A DNA stretch of 64,000 nucleotides from Streptosporangium amethystogenes (GCF_000721075.1 NZ_JOEQ01000035.1:13960-77959), one strand, 5' to 3'. Positions 23,882 to 32,713 are shown, counted from the first letter of the stretch. Program-made: numbers and translations. Notes: generated by a model not told the origin, from the letters alone.

Positions 23882-25711
23882 TCAGCGGGCGCCGGTGTCG
23901 GCCTCCGGCCAGCTGCTGTCGGGGAACTCCCCGCCGGCCGCGCCGCCGGGCACCACCACCCGGTCGTTCTCGGCCAGCCCCGAGGTGATCTCGACGTACT
24001 GGTCGCCCCGGACGCCCGTCTCCACGACCCGCTCGACGCCGCCCTGCACGGTGACCCGGGAGACCCCCGCGCTGGTTCTCACCGCCTGGGCCGGGACATA
24101 GAGGGCCTCCGCCGACTTGGCGACGGTCACGGTGACCGAGGCGGTCTGGCCCACCATGAGGTTCGCCGGGGGCTCGTCGAACGCGATCGTGACGCCGTAC
24201 CTCACCAGACGGTCCGTGGTGGTCGCGGTGGGGGCGATGCCGGTCACGGTGCCCGTGTACCGCTTCCCCTGCCGGGTGGCCAGGGTGATCGCCGCCTGCT
24301 GGCCCAGCTCCAGGCTGCCGATGTCCGACTCGGTGAACAGCGCCTCCACCTGAAGCTCGTCCAGGTCTCCCAGGGTGAGGAAGGCCCCGGTGCCCGCGCT
24401 GTCGCCGACCGCGCCGGCCACGGACATGACGGTGCCGTCGGCGGGAGCGACGATCCGCACGCCCGCCAGTTCCTCCTTGGCATCGGTCAGCTCCGCCCGG
24501 GCCTGCTTCACGCGGGCCTCGGCCTGCTCCACGCTGAGCGTCCCCCGCCCGGCCCCGCCGCTCTGCCCGGTGTTCGGGGCGGTGCCCTGCTTGGCGGCCT
24601 GCCCGGAGTTCCGGCCCGCGCCCGCGCCCGCGTTCGTACCGGTACCGGTGTTCGCGCCCGGCTTCTGGGTGGAGCATCCGGTGGACCCGGGAGTCGGCGT
24701 TCTGACCGTGGTGGGCCTGGCGGTCGCCGTCGGCCTGGCTGTGCGAGTGGGGGCGGCCGTCGGCTCGGGGTGGGCCGTCGGTCCCGCGGGCCCACCCGGG
24801 CCGGTCGTCGGACCGGAGGGCTGGGTCGTGGGCGCCGGTCCCGAGGTCGCGGGCGGCCCGCCACCGTCCGGCCGCGCGGTCACGGTGACCGTCGCGGTGG
24901 CCGTCACCGTCACCGTCGGAGCGGCCGTCACGGTGACGGTGACCGTCGGGGCGGGCTCGCCTCCCGGCCGTTCCGTCGCCGACGGGGTGGGGATGGGGGT
25001 GGCCGTGGGCGTCGCGGGCGAGGTCCGCGTGAGCGCGGCGGCCGGAGCGGAGGAGCGCGCCGGGTCAGGTACGGGCGTCGGGGTGACCGGTGCCGTCATG
25101 AGGCGATATCCGATGGGTGCGACACCGGCGGCCGGGACGACCCGTACCTCCCGCTCGGCTCCGGTCGGCTCGGGCGCCGGGGCGCTCGTCCCGGTCGGTG
25201 CGGGGGTGGCGCTCGCCTCCGGGGGACGCGTCGCGGTGGGCTCGCATCCGGTCTGCCCGGTGGGATTGGAGCGGTCGGTCCCGGTCTGGCTCTGTGTCGG
25301 CTGCTGCTGCTGGGGAAGTCCTGTGCCTCCGGTCGTGCTTCCGGCCTCCTCCAGCGCCTCCTCGGCCGCCGCGAGTTGCGCCTTCGCGGCGGCGTAGCGC
25401 TCGCGTGCGGGCGCGGAGCCGATCCTGGCGAGCACATCTCCCTTGCCGACCTTGTCCCCGGCCTTGACATAGACCTTCGTGACCGTTCCCGATCCACCGA
25501 AGGCCAGGTCCCGGGTGCCGTCGTCCACGGTGTTGCCCGCGGCCGACACCGCGGCGGTCACCGTCCCGCGCCTGGCGGAGGCCAACTCCACCCGGGGGGC
25601 CTGGTCGGAGCCGCCGTCGAGCACGACGATCGCGCCCGCGCCCACCAGGACGAGGGCGGCGAGGGCAAGTCCTCCCACGCGCAGGTTCTTCGACAGATGG
25701 GTCGGTCTCAT
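23882..25711 (-). CDS. HlyD/RND-type efflux adaptor with a large Pro/Thr-rich insertion
   Basis: 609 residues from ATG 25711. An N-terminal membrane anchor (GGLALAALVLVGAGAIVVLD) is followed by the first half of a lipoyl-like domain (GSGTVTKVYVKAGDKVGKGD). After a short coiled coil (APARERYAAAKAQLAAAEEA) a ~260-residue low-complexity block interrupts the hairpin, rich in Thr, Pro, Ala and Val (for example TVTVTATATVTVTA and TARPTATARPTT). The second helix (EQAEARVKQARAELTDAKEE), lipoyl half (IVAPADGTVMSVAGAVGDSA) and beta-barrel follow. It should be an extracytoplasmic adaptor for an ABC exporter. It is divergent from the second adaptor gene, with which it shares a 148-bp promoter region. Confidence 0.85.
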   Translation of the reverse strand: MRPTHLSKNLRVGGLALAALVLVGAGAIVVLDGGSDQAPRVELASARRGTVTAAVSAAGNTVDDGTRDLAFGGSGTVTKVYVKAGDKVGKGDVLARIGSAPARERYAAAKAQLAAAEEALEEAGSTTGGTGLPQQQQPTQSQTGTDRSNPTGQTGCEPTATRPPEASATPAPTGTSAPAPEPTGAEREVRVVPAAGVAPIGYRLMTAPVTPTPVPDPARSSAPAAALTRTSPATPTATPIPTPSATERPGGEPAPTVTVTVTAAPTVTVTATATVTVTARPDGGGPPATSGPAPTTQPSGPTTGPGGPAGPTAHPEPTAAPTRTARPTATARPTTVRTPTPGSTGCSTQKPGANTGTGTNAGAGAGRNSGQAAKQGTAPNTGQSGGAGRGTLSVEQAEARVKQARAELTDAKEELAGVRIVAPADGTVMSVAGAVGDSAGTGAFLTLGDLDELQVEALFTESDIGSLELGQQAAITLATRQGKRYTGTVTGIAPTATTTDRLVRYGVTIAFDEPPANLMVGQTASVTVTVAKSAEALYVPAQAVRTSAGVSRVTVQGGVERVVETGVRGDQYVEITSGLAENDRVVVPGGAAGGEFPDSSWPEADTGAR

Positions 25712-25800
25712 GGCGGACAATCCTGGACCGTCTGATTCACAGCATGCTCACAGGTCCCTGAAGGTTTGCTGTGCATCCTGAGCGGCAAGACACGGTCTAC

Positions 25801-25823
25801 AGGAAATCTTCAGCCTTTGTCAG
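25801..25823 (+). promoter_or_regulatory. Putative regulator site upstream of the efflux operon
   Basis: AGGAAATCTTCAGCCTTTGT followed by CAG. The TCAG cores are ten bases apart, and 13 of the first 15 bases match AGGAAATGTTCAGCT in front of the second response regulator (29602). OmpR-type regulators bind direct repeats with about this spacing, so this is a candidate target of the local regulators. It lies 37-59 bases before the GTG of the adaptor gene. Confidence 0.4.
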
Positions 25824-25859
25824 GGTAGGCCCAAGCCTGGTACGCCAGGGTCGAGCGCT

Positions 25860-27026
25860 GTGAAGCTGTCGACCAAGCGCGGAGCGCTGATCGTGAACGG
25901 GGCCCTCGGGGTCCTGTTGCTGGGCGGCGCGGTGATCGCCTACTCCTCCCTCGGCGGGGAGGCCTCATCCGCCGAGGCCGCGGTGCGGACCGTGCAGGTG
26001 ACCCGGGCCACCGTCACCGCCTCCGTCTCCGCCTCGGGGACCGTGGCCAGCGCCCGCGCGCGGGCGCTCGATTTCGCATCGAGTGGCACCGTCGAGAAGA
26101 TCTACGTCAAGGTAGGGGACAAGGTCACCAAGGGCCAGATCCTGGCCAGGCTGGACGACGACTCGGCACAGGAGAGCCTGGACGCGGCCGCCGCCGCCCT
26201 CGACACCGCGGACGACGACACCTCGACCGCCGCGGCCTACGCCCAGTACGTCACGGCCAGGAACACCTACCGGGCCGCGAAGCGCGCCGTGGACGGCACG
26301 GTCATCAAGGCACCGTTCGCCGGTACGGTCACCGCGATCAACGGCACGGTCGGGGGCTCCTCGGGCTCCTCGGGCTCTTCCGCCAAGGCCACGGGCAATA
26401 CGAGCGGCGCGGCCGGCTCGGGTTCCTCCAGCGGTGTGGCGAGCGGCTCGGGCGGTTTCGTCGACATCGCGGACACCGGCAAACTCCAGCTCGTCGGCAC
26501 CTTCACCGAGTCCGACGTCACCCGGCTCAAGGTCGGCCAGGTGGCCTCCATCGGGTTCGACGCGCTCAACGGCGTCACCGCGGCCGGGAAGGTCACCCAG
26601 ATCCAGCCGACCGCCACCACCAGCAACAACGTGGTCCAGTATCCGGTGACGATCTCCTTCACCGAGGTGCCGGACGAGGTCAGGCTGGGCCAGACCGCCA
26701 CGGTCAGGGTCGTCGTCGAGAGCGTGGAGAACGTGCTCGCGCTCTCCTCCACGGTGATCTCCACCACGGGTTCCCGCAGCACGGTGACGGTCCTGCGTGA
26801 CGGGCGGCAGGTGCCCGTCCAGGTGGAGGCCGGGGTCAAGGGCGACACGCTCACCGAGATCAAGTCCGGACTGAACGAGGGCGACCAGGTGGTCCGCCCG
26901 GCGGCCACCGGGACCACCCAGCAGGGCGGAGGCATCCCCGGCCTCGGTGGCGGGGGCGGCGGTCGCAGTGGCGGCATCGGTGGCGGGGGCGGCGGCTTCG
27001 GCGGCGGGGGAGGGACCGGCAGATGA
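25860..27026 (+). CDS. HlyD/MacA-type efflux adaptor
   Basis: 388 residues, GTG start. Membrane anchor at residues ~10-30 (GALIVNGALGVLLLGGAVIA), lipoyl halves (SSGTVEKIYVKVGDKVTKGQ and KAPFAGTVTAINGTVGG), an unusually short coiled coil (DTADDDTSTAAAYAQYVTAR), a Ser/Gly-rich loop, then barrel and membrane-proximal domains. The last ~45 residues are almost pure Gly with a few Ser/Arg (GGGGGGRSGGIGGGGGGFGG). It would connect the MacB-type transporter encoded next to extracytoplasmic space. Its final codons overlap the ATPase gene (ATGA). Confidence 0.9.
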   Translation: MKLSTKRGALIVNGALGVLLLGGAVIAYSSLGGEASSAEAAVRTVQVTRATVTASVSASGTVASARARALDFASSGTVEKIYVKVGDKVTKGQILARLDDDSAQESLDAAAAALDTADDDTSTAAAYAQYVTARNTYRAAKRAVDGTVIKAPFAGTVTAINGTVGGSSGSSGSSAKATGNTSGAAGSGSSSGVASGSGGFVDIADTGKLQLVGTFTESDVTRLKVGQVASIGFDALNGVTAAGKVTQIQPTATTSNNVVQYPVTISFTEVPDEVRLGQTATVRVVVESVENVLALSSTVISTTGSRSTVTVLRDGRQVPVQVEAGVKGDTLTEIKSGLNEGDQVVRPAATGTTQQGGGIPGLGGGGGGRSGGIGGGGGGFGGGGGTGR

Positions 27027-27754
27027 CCGTCCCCGTCCTCTCCCTGAAGGACATCACCAAGGTGTACGGCCGAGGAGACGCCGAGGTCCGGGCGTTGCGC
27101 GGTGTCTCGCTCAGCGTCGAACGGGGCGACTACGTCGCCATCATGGGCGCCTCCGGGTCCGGCAAGTCCACGCTCATGAACATCCTGGGCTGCCTGGACG
27201 TGCCCACTTCCGGCAGGTACCACATCGACGGCACCGATGTCGGCTCGCTGGACGAGCGCCGGCTCGCCGTGCTCCGCAACCGGAAGATCGGTTTCGTCTT
27301 CCAGTCGTTCAACCTCATTCCCCGGATGAGCGCGCTCGCCAACGTCGAGCTGCCCATGGCGTACGGCGGGGTCGGCGCCGCGGATCGGCGGGCCCGTGCC
27401 CTGGCGGCCCTGGAGCAGGTCGGTCTCTCCGACCGGGTCCGCCACGAGCCGAACGAGCTCTCCGGTGGCCAGCAGCAACGGGTGGCGGTGGCCAGGGCGC
27501 TGGTCACCGCGCCCGCCCTCCTCCTCGCCGACGAGCCGACCGGCAACCTCGACACCGCCTCCACCGAGGACGTGCTGGGCATCCTCGACGGGCTCAGTGC
27601 CTCAGGCAGGACAATCGTGATCATCACCCATGAGGATGACGTGGCCGCTCACACCAAGCGGGTCATCCGCCTGGTGGACGGCCAGATCATCGAGGACCGC
27701 CGCCAGGCCCCCGTCGACGGGCTCCCGCCCCGCATGCCGGAGGTCATCGCGTGA
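27023..27754 (+). CDS. MacB-type ABC transporter ATPase
   Basis: 243 residues. Walker A GASGSGKST, Q-loop FVFQSFNLIPRMSALANVEL, signature LSGGQQQR, Walker B ALLLADEPTGNLD and the switch His in VIITHEDDVAAH are all intact. This is the LolD/MacB-type ATPase subunit that powers extrusion together with the overlapping permease. Start overlaps the adaptor gene by four bases and the stop overlaps the permease start by four, so the three are translationally coupled. Confidence 0.95.
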   Translation: MTVPVLSLKDITKVYGRGDAEVRALRGVSLSVERGDYVAIMGASGSGKSTLMNILGCLDVPTSGRYHIDGTDVGSLDERRLAVLRNRKIGFVFQSFNLIPRMSALANVELPMAYGGVGAADRRARALAALEQVGLSDRVRHEPNELSGGQQQRVAVARALVTAPALLLADEPTGNLDTASTEDVLGILDGLSASGRTIVIITHEDDVAAHTKRVIRLVDGQIIEDRRQAPVDGLPPRMPEVIA

Positions 27755-29004
27755 GCCGACTGGAGATTCTGCGGTTCGCGCTCCGCGGGCTGGCCGCGAA
27801 CAAGCTGCGCAGCTTCCTGACCACGCTCGGCATCCTGATCGGGGTGGCGGCCGTGATCCTGCTGGTCGCCTTCGGCGAGGGAGCCTCACAGAGCATCCAG
27901 CAGTCCATCCAGCGGCTCGGCGCCAACACCCTCACCATCTCGGCGTCCTTCGCCGGGGGCGGTGGCGGTGCCGGGGGAGGCCGGGTGAGCGCGGGACAGA
28001 ACGCCGGCCCGCGTACCCAGGCCAGGTCGCTCACCCTGGAGGACGCCAGAGCGCTGACCGACCGCGAGCAGGTGCCCTCGGTACGGAGTGTGTCGCCCGT
28101 GGTGACCGCGAACTCGGCCACCGCGGTCCACGAGGGCGCCAGTCACCCGATCGCGCAGCTCGTGGGCACCTACCCCAGCTACTTCGAGGCGACGAACAAG
28201 CCCGTCGAGAGCGGTACCTACTTCGTCAACGACGACGTGATCGCCGCCAGGAAGGTCATGGTGATCGGGCGGACCGTGGCCGAGGGGCTGTTCGGCACCG
28301 CCGATCCGGTCGGCAAGCCGGTCAGCGTCTCAGGCGTGCCGTTCACCGTGATCGGGGTGCTCAAGGAGTCGGGCTCCACGGGCATGCAGGACGCCGACGA
28401 CGTGGCCATCGTGCCGTTGCCCGCCGTGCAGCAGAGCCTGACCGGGTTCGGCGCGCTCGGTTCCATCATCGTGCAGGCGACCGGCGCGGACGCCACCGAC
28501 TCGGCGCAGGCCGAGGTCACCGCCGTACTCAACCAGCGGCACGGCATCACCCCGACGGGCACCGCGGACTACCGGATCCTGAACCAGGCCACCCTGCAGG
28601 AGACGGTCAGCTCGACCATCGGGATCTTCACCGCCCTGCTCGGTGCGGTCGCCGCCATCTCCCTGCTGGTCGGCGGCATCGGTATCACCAACATCATGCT
28701 GGTCACCGTCACCGAGCGGACCAGGGAGATCGGCATCAGAAAGGCCATCGGCGCGCCCAGGAGCGCCATCCTCGGCCAGTTCCTGCTGGAGGCGACGGTG
28801 CTGAGCCTGGTGGGCGGCCTGGTGGGCGTCGCGATCGCGTTCGCCGGCACCCGCTTCACGATCGCCGGGATCTCACCGGTGCTCGTACCGTCCTCGATCG
28901 CACTGGCCCTCGGCGTCTCGGTGGGCATCGGGCTGTTCTTCGGCGGTTACCCGGCCAACCGGGCGGCCAAGCTCCGGCCCATCGAGGCCCTGCGCCACGA
29001 GTGA
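27751..29004 (+). CDS. MacB/FtsX-type ABC transporter permease
   Basis: 417 residues. One N-terminal membrane helix after LRFALRGLAANKLRSFLTTL, with GVAAVILLVAFGEGASQSIQ, leads to a ~220-residue MacB_PCD periplasmic-type domain. A three-helix FtsX bundle follows (AVAAISLLVGGIGITNIMLV; EATVLSLVGGLVGVAIAF; ALALGVSVGIGLFFGGYPA). The TERTREIGIRKAIGAPRSAI coupling helix is conserved. Type VII ABC systems move substrates by mechanotransmission rather than through a membrane channel; the cargo may be a peptide, lipid or drug. In a Gram-positive envelope the adaptor cannot dock to an outer membrane channel. Confidence 0.93.
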   Translation: MSRLEILRFALRGLAANKLRSFLTTLGILIGVAAVILLVAFGEGASQSIQQSIQRLGANTLTISASFAGGGGGAGGGRVSAGQNAGPRTQARSLTLEDARALTDREQVPSVRSVSPVVTANSATAVHEGASHPIAQLVGTYPSYFEATNKPVESGTYFVNDDVIAARKVMVIGRTVAEGLFGTADPVGKPVSVSGVPFTVIGVLKESGSTGMQDADDVAIVPLPAVQQSLTGFGALGSIIVQATGADATDSAQAEVTAVLNQRHGITPTGTADYRILNQATLQETVSSTIGIFTALLGAVAAISLLVGGIGITNIMLVTVTERTREIGIRKAIGAPRSAILGQFLLEATVLSLVGGLVGVAIAFAGTRFTIAGISPVLVPSSIALALGVSVGIGLFFGGYPANRAAKLRPIEALRHE

Positions 29005-29033
29005 CCCCGTACGGCTTAGGCAAGGAGAGAGAC

Positions 29034-29591
29034 ATGGGCGGCAACGCCGACGAGACGGTCCCGGCGGGGAGATCCCTGGAGGGCTCCCCGTTCCAGGGGG
29101 ATCTGGACAGCGAGCTGGCGGCCCGGCCGCCGCGCCGGCTGTCCACGCTCACCCTCGTGCTGGGCGCCGGGGTGATGCTCGTGGCAGGGGTGGTCGTGGG
29201 TATCCAGATGCAGAAGGCGATGGGCGTCACATCCGGCCCGACCGGTGCCCCGGGAGCCGCGATACGGCAGGGCGCGGGGCCCGGTGGTTCCGGGGGATAT
29301 GGCGGTTTTGGAAACGGGCAACAGGGCCAAGGGCCGGGGCAGGGCGGTGGCGGCCGAGGTGGCATGACCGTCGGCACCGTGCAGCGGGTGGAGGGCGAGA
29401 AGGTCTACCTCCAGACGACCGACGGATCCGTCGTGACGGTGAACACCACGGACGAGACGTCCGTGCGCCTCACCAAGGAGGGCAAGGTCGCGGACCTCAA
29501 ACCCGGTGGCACGGTGGTCGTACAGGGAGCCAAGGCCGAGGACGGCTCGGTCAGCGCGACCGCGATCAACGAGGGGGGCGGCCGGCGGTGA
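29034..29591 (+). CDS. Single-span membrane protein with DUF5666-like C-terminus
   Basis: 185 residues; AAGGAGAGA gives a strong ribosome binding site. A cytoplasmic N-terminus (~40 residues) is followed by one membrane helix (TLTLVLGAGVMLVAGVVVGI), a Gly/Gln-rich linker (GGFGNGQQGQGPGQGGGGRG) and a small beta domain (GTVQRVEGEKVYLQTTDGSV, then VADLKPGGTVVVQGAKAEDG) resembling DUF5666. It sits 29 bp after the permease and completes the efflux operon. Function unknown; the position suggests an accessory to the transporter. Confidence 0.75.
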   Translation: MGGNADETVPAGRSLEGSPFQGDLDSELAARPPRRLSTLTLVLGAGVMLVAGVVVGIQMQKAMGVTSGPTGAPGAAIRQGAGPGGSGGYGGFGNGQQGQGPGQGGGGRGGMTVGTVQRVEGEKVYLQTTDGSVVTVNTTDETSVRLTKEGKVADLKPGGTVVVQGAKAEDGSVSATAINEGGGRR

Positions 29592-29609
29592 GCAGGTTCC
29601 CAGGAAATG

Positions 29610-29630
29610 TTCAGCTTCGGCTGAGCTTCG
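29610..29630 (+). promoter_or_regulatory. Direct/inverted repeat before the second response regulator
   Basis: TTCAGCTTCGGCTGAGCTTC followed by G. AGCTTCG occurs twice with an 11-base period, and TTCAGC/GCTGAG is also nearly palindromic. It ends ten bases before the GTG at 29641. The same core (AGGAAAT.TTCAGC) stands before the adaptor gene at 25801. Proposed autoregulatory site. Confidence 0.4.
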
Positions 29631-29640
29631 TTCCAGAGAG

Positions 29641-30357
29641 GTGAGCGAGCCTCGGGGGGTGCTGGACAGAGTGGAAGCCCGATTGCTGGTCGTGGACGAC
29701 GAACCGAATATCAGGGAGTTGCTCTCGGCCAGCCTGCGACTGTCCGGGTTCGAGGTGGTGACCGCGGTGGACGGCCGGGAGGCCATGCAGTTCGCCGAGC
29801 GCATCCGCCCCGACCTCGTCGTGCTGGACGTGATGCTGCCCGACATGGATGGTTTCGCCGTGGCCGGGCGGCTGCGGGAGATGAGCGGGCAGATGCCGGT
29901 GCTCTTCCTCACCGCGCGGGACGGCACCGACGACAAGGTCGCCGGGCTACGCGTGGCCGACGACTACGTGACCAAGCCGTTCAGCCTGGAGGAGGTGCTC
30001 GCCCGCATCCGGGCCGTGCTCCGGCGTACCAGAGGAGACCTCGACCTGCCGGCCCGCCTGCAGGTCGGTGACCTGGAGCTGGACGAGGAGGCGCACCAGG
30101 TCTGGCGCTCCGGCGTTCCGGTGCGGCTGTCGCCCACCGAGTTCAAGCTCCTGCACTACTTCATGGTCAACAGCGGCAGGGTGCTGTCCAAGGCGCAGAT
30201 CCTCGACCACGTCTGGAACTACGACTTCGGCGGCGACGCCGGGGTGGTCGAGTCCTACGTCTCCTACCTGCGCAGGAAGGTCGACACGGCCGAGCCGAGG
30301 CTCATCCACACCCTCCGCGGGGTGGGGTACGTGCTGCGCCCTCCGCACAGTGATTGA
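29641..30357 (+). CDS. OmpR/PhoB-type response regulator without a partner kinase
   Basis: 238 residues if GTG 29641 is used (GTG 29659 and 29671 remain possible). Closely similar to the regulator at 21689 over its whole length: LLVVDDEPNIRELLSASLRL, phospho-acceptor Asp63 in VVLDVMLPDMDG, DYVTKPFSLEEVLARIRAVL and a C-terminal winged helix ending GVGYVLR. One residue is missing in the loop before the conserved Lys: GLRVADDYVTKPF against GLTLGGDDYVTKPF in its paralogue. No histidine kinase follows; the next gene is a GTPase. It is probably a duplicate of the first regulator that either shares its kinase or has become independent of phosphorylation. Confidence 0.9.
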   Translation: MSEPRGVLDRVEARLLVVDDEPNIRELLSASLRLSGFEVVTAVDGREAMQFAERIRPDLVVLDVMLPDMDGFAVAGRLREMSGQMPVLFLTARDGTDDKVAGLRVADDYVTKPFSLEEVLARIRAVLRRTRGDLDLPARLQVGDLELDEEAHQVWRSGVPVRLSPTEFKLLHYFMVNSGRVLSKAQILDHVWNYDFGGDAGVVESYVSYLRRKVDTAEPRLIHTLRGVGYVLRPPHSD

Positions 30358-30360
30358 ATT

Positions 30361-30377
30361 TTCAGCCGATATTCAGC
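30361..30377. promoter_or_regulatory. TTCAGC direct repeat after the second response regulator
   Basis: TTCAGCCGATATTCAGC: two identical TTCAGC hexamers 11 bases apart, the spacing at which OmpR-family dimers bind. It starts three bases after the regulator's stop codon, so it may serve the downstream region or act in autoregulation. Confidence 0.4.
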
Positions 30378-30694
30378 TCTACCTGACCTGATTCTGAGTT
30401 TTGTGTGTTCAAATAGACACTGCACGACCCCCGATCTCCTCGGAACCATCCGATGGACTCGGGCTCGCCTCCAGCTGCGGGGGAGACGAGTCCGGCACGG
30501 TCCGCGGCTGGGATCCGAGGGCTGGGCCCCACCGCTTTACCGAGTTCGCCCCCGTAACCCGGTCAGGCGGTGGGGCCAATTTCGTCTGAGGGGGGCCTCG
30601 CGGCGAGGTACCGACCGTGTTCGCCTCCATGACCCGGGCGAGCGGTGGCACCGATCGCGTCTAGAGGGGCATTCCGTCGGGCAGGATCGACCGT
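30378..30694. other. Intergenic region before the GTPase pair
   Basis: 317 bases without a convincing gene. The first third is AT-richer (TTCTGAGTTTTGTGTGTTCA) and may hold a promoter. Reading frames in the remainder lack ribosome binding sites and family resemblance. Confidence 0.45.
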
Positions 30695-32713
30695 ATGGGC
30701 GACAACGACGGTCTGCTGGAGACGTTGCGAGAGTTGCGGCGACATCTCGACCGTGACCTGTTCCCCCTGGCGATCGGCGACGTGGCGGCTGACCGCCGGG
30801 CACTGCGCGAGCTGACCGGCCAGCTCGACGACTACCTCATCCCCCGGCTGAGCGCCATCGACGCCCCGCTGCTCGCCGTCGTCGGCGGCTCCACCGGGGC
30901 CGGCAAGTCCACGCTGGTGAACTCCCTGGTCGGTACGGACGTCTCCGAGCCCGGCGTGCTGCGGCCCACGACGATGGCCCCCACCCTGGTCACCAGTCCC
31001 GCCGACCGCGACTGGTTCACCGCCCAGAACATCCTGCCCGGCCTGCCCCGCGTCACCGGGAACGGCAGGGGCGAGCCCGGCACGCTCAGGGTCGTCACCA
31101 CCGGGGCACTGCCGCCGGGACTGGCCCTGCTGGACGCCCCCGACATCGACTCGGTCGTCACCGCCAACCGCGAGCTGGCTGCCCAACTGCTCGCCGCCGC
31201 CGACCTGTGGCTGTTCACCACCACCGCCGCCCGGTACGCCGACGAGGTCCCCTGGAGTTTCCTGCGCTCGGCCAGGGAGCGGAGCACGGCCTTGGCCGTC
31301 ATCCTCTCCCGGGTGCCGCCGGAGGCGCTGGGCGTGGTGCGCAAGGACCTGGCCCGGCTGCTGGAGGCCAACGGTCTGGGCGGAACCCGGCTTTTCGAGG
31401 TGCCCGAGCTGGTGCTGCCCGAGGAGAACGCCCGGCTGCCGCGCCAGGCGGTCCAGCCGGTCGCCGACTGGCTCGCCACCATCGCCGCCGACTCCCGCTC
31501 CCGCGCCGACGTGGTGCGCCACACCCTGTCCGGTGCACTGGAGAGCCTCTCCACCCGTGTTCCGGCGCTCGCCGGAGCGGTCGAGCGCCAGCAAGCCGGG
31601 GCCGCCGAACTGCGCTCGATGGCGGACGCCGCCTACGCCGTGGGCCTCGCCTCCTTCGACGAGGGCATGCGGGACGGGTCGCTGCTGAGGGGGGAGGTCC
31701 TGGCCCGCTGGCAGGACTTCATCGGGACCGGTGACCTGATGCGCTCCCTGGAGAGCCGGGTCGGCCGGCTCAGGGACCGGGTCGTGGCGTTCGTCACCGG
31801 ACGGCCCGCGCCGGAGAGCGAGCTGCGGGTCGCGCTGGAGAGCGGGGTGGAGGCACTGATCAGGGCCTCGGCCGACGGTGCCGCCGAGCGCCTGATGGAG
31901 TCGTGGTCGTCGCACCCGTCGGGACGCGCCCTGCTGGAACGCGAAGGGGTCGCCACCGCGGGGCGTCTCGGCCGGGCCTCCGCCGACCTGCCCGCCAGGG
32001 CGCAGGAGGCGGTCAGGGGCTGGCAGTCGTACGTGCTCGACCTGGTCAGAAAGGAGGGGGCGGACAAGCGGACCACCGCTCGCGTCACCTCGTTCGGACT
32101 CAACGGCGCCGGGCTGCTGCTGATGCTCGCGGTGTTCGCCTCGACCGGTGGCCTGACCGGCATCGAGGTCGGCATCGCCGGAGGCACCAGCGTGCTCAGC
32201 CAGAAGGTCCTGGAGGCCGTCTTCGGCGACCAGGCCGTCCGCACCCTCACCGTCAAGGCCCGCTCCGACCTGCGCGCCCGGGTGGCGATCCTGCTCGGTG
32301 CGGACGCCGACCGCTTCACCGCCCTGCTGGACGCCGTCCAGCCGCCCGAGGGCACCGCCCCCGCCCTCCGTGCCACCGCGGACGCGGTACGCGAGCACCT
32401 GCGCGAACTGCCCGTCGCGGACCGCCGGGCCGCCCTTTCGCCGGGCGCGGGTTCCGCCGCCTCAGCCACGACGGCGCCTGAAGAAGGCTCGGAGACCGTG
32501 CGCGATTCCCGGCGACGGTCCGGCGGCGTCCAGCATCCGGCAGAAAGGCCGGATGTCCCGCACGCGACCGGTGGACCCGGTCATCCGCGCTCGCCGGGCG
32601 GATCCGACGGTGCTCCACGGGCGGACGGTGAACCTGATTCTCCACGTCCGCAGAGCGGACCTGATGACGGGGGCCGGTGGGCTCCCGGCGCGGGAGAGGT
32701 GGGCGAGGCGTGA
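30695..32713 (+). CDS. Dynamin-like / YfjP-type GTPase, first of a pair
   Basis: 672 residues. G1 (P-loop) VGGSTGAGKSTLVNSLVG near residues 64-80, a G2 candidate RPTTMAPTL and G3 LLDAPDIDS are visible. The G4 motif is not canonical. Residues ~230-450 are long amphipathic helices, followed by a hydrophobic segment (GLLLMLAVFASTGGLTGIEV) that may insert in the membrane, and a disordered Pro/Gly/Ser-rich tail of ~95 residues. The tandem arrangement with a second GTPase resembles the DynA/DynB pair that stabilises Z-rings during Streptomyces sporulation. That equivalence is an inference from architecture. The stop overlaps the second gene's GTG by three bases. Confidence 0.85.
   Translation: MGDNDGLLETLRELRRHLDRDLFPLAIGDVAADRRALRELTGQLDDYLIPRLSAIDAPLLAVVGGSTGAGKSTLVNSLVGTDVSEPGVLRPTTMAPTLVTSPADRDWFTAQNILPGLPRVTGNGRGEPGTLRVVTTGALPPGLALLDAPDIDSVVTANRELAAQLLAAADLWLFTTTAARYADEVPWSFLRSARERSTALAVILSRVPPEALGVVRKDLARLLEANGLGGTRLFEVPELVLPEENARLPRQAVQPVADWLATIAADSRSRADVVRHTLSGALESLSTRVPALAGAVERQQAGAAELRSMADAAYAVGLASFDEGMRDGSLLRGEVLARWQDFIGTGDLMRSLESRVGRLRDRVVAFVTGRPAPESELRVALESGVEALIRASADGAAERLMESWSSHPSGRALLEREGVATAGRLGRASADLPARAQEAVRGWQSYVLDLVRKEGADKRTTARVTSFGLNGAGLLLMLAVFASTGGLTGIEVGIAGGTSVLSQKVLEAVFGDQAVRTLTVKARSDLRARVAILLGADADRFTALLDAVQPPEGTAPALRATADAVREHLRELPVADRRAALSPGAGSAASATTAPEEGSETVRDSRRRSGGVQHPAERPDVPHATGGPGHPRSPGGSDGAPRADGEPDSPRPQSGPDDGGRWAPGAGEVGEA

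Noticed and set aside
24530..25310. Repetitive GC-rich DNA as a CRISPR array or noncoding repeat
   Set aside because: Units are short, irregular and in frame with a coding region; no constant repeat-spacer pattern exists. It is a low-complexity protein segment.
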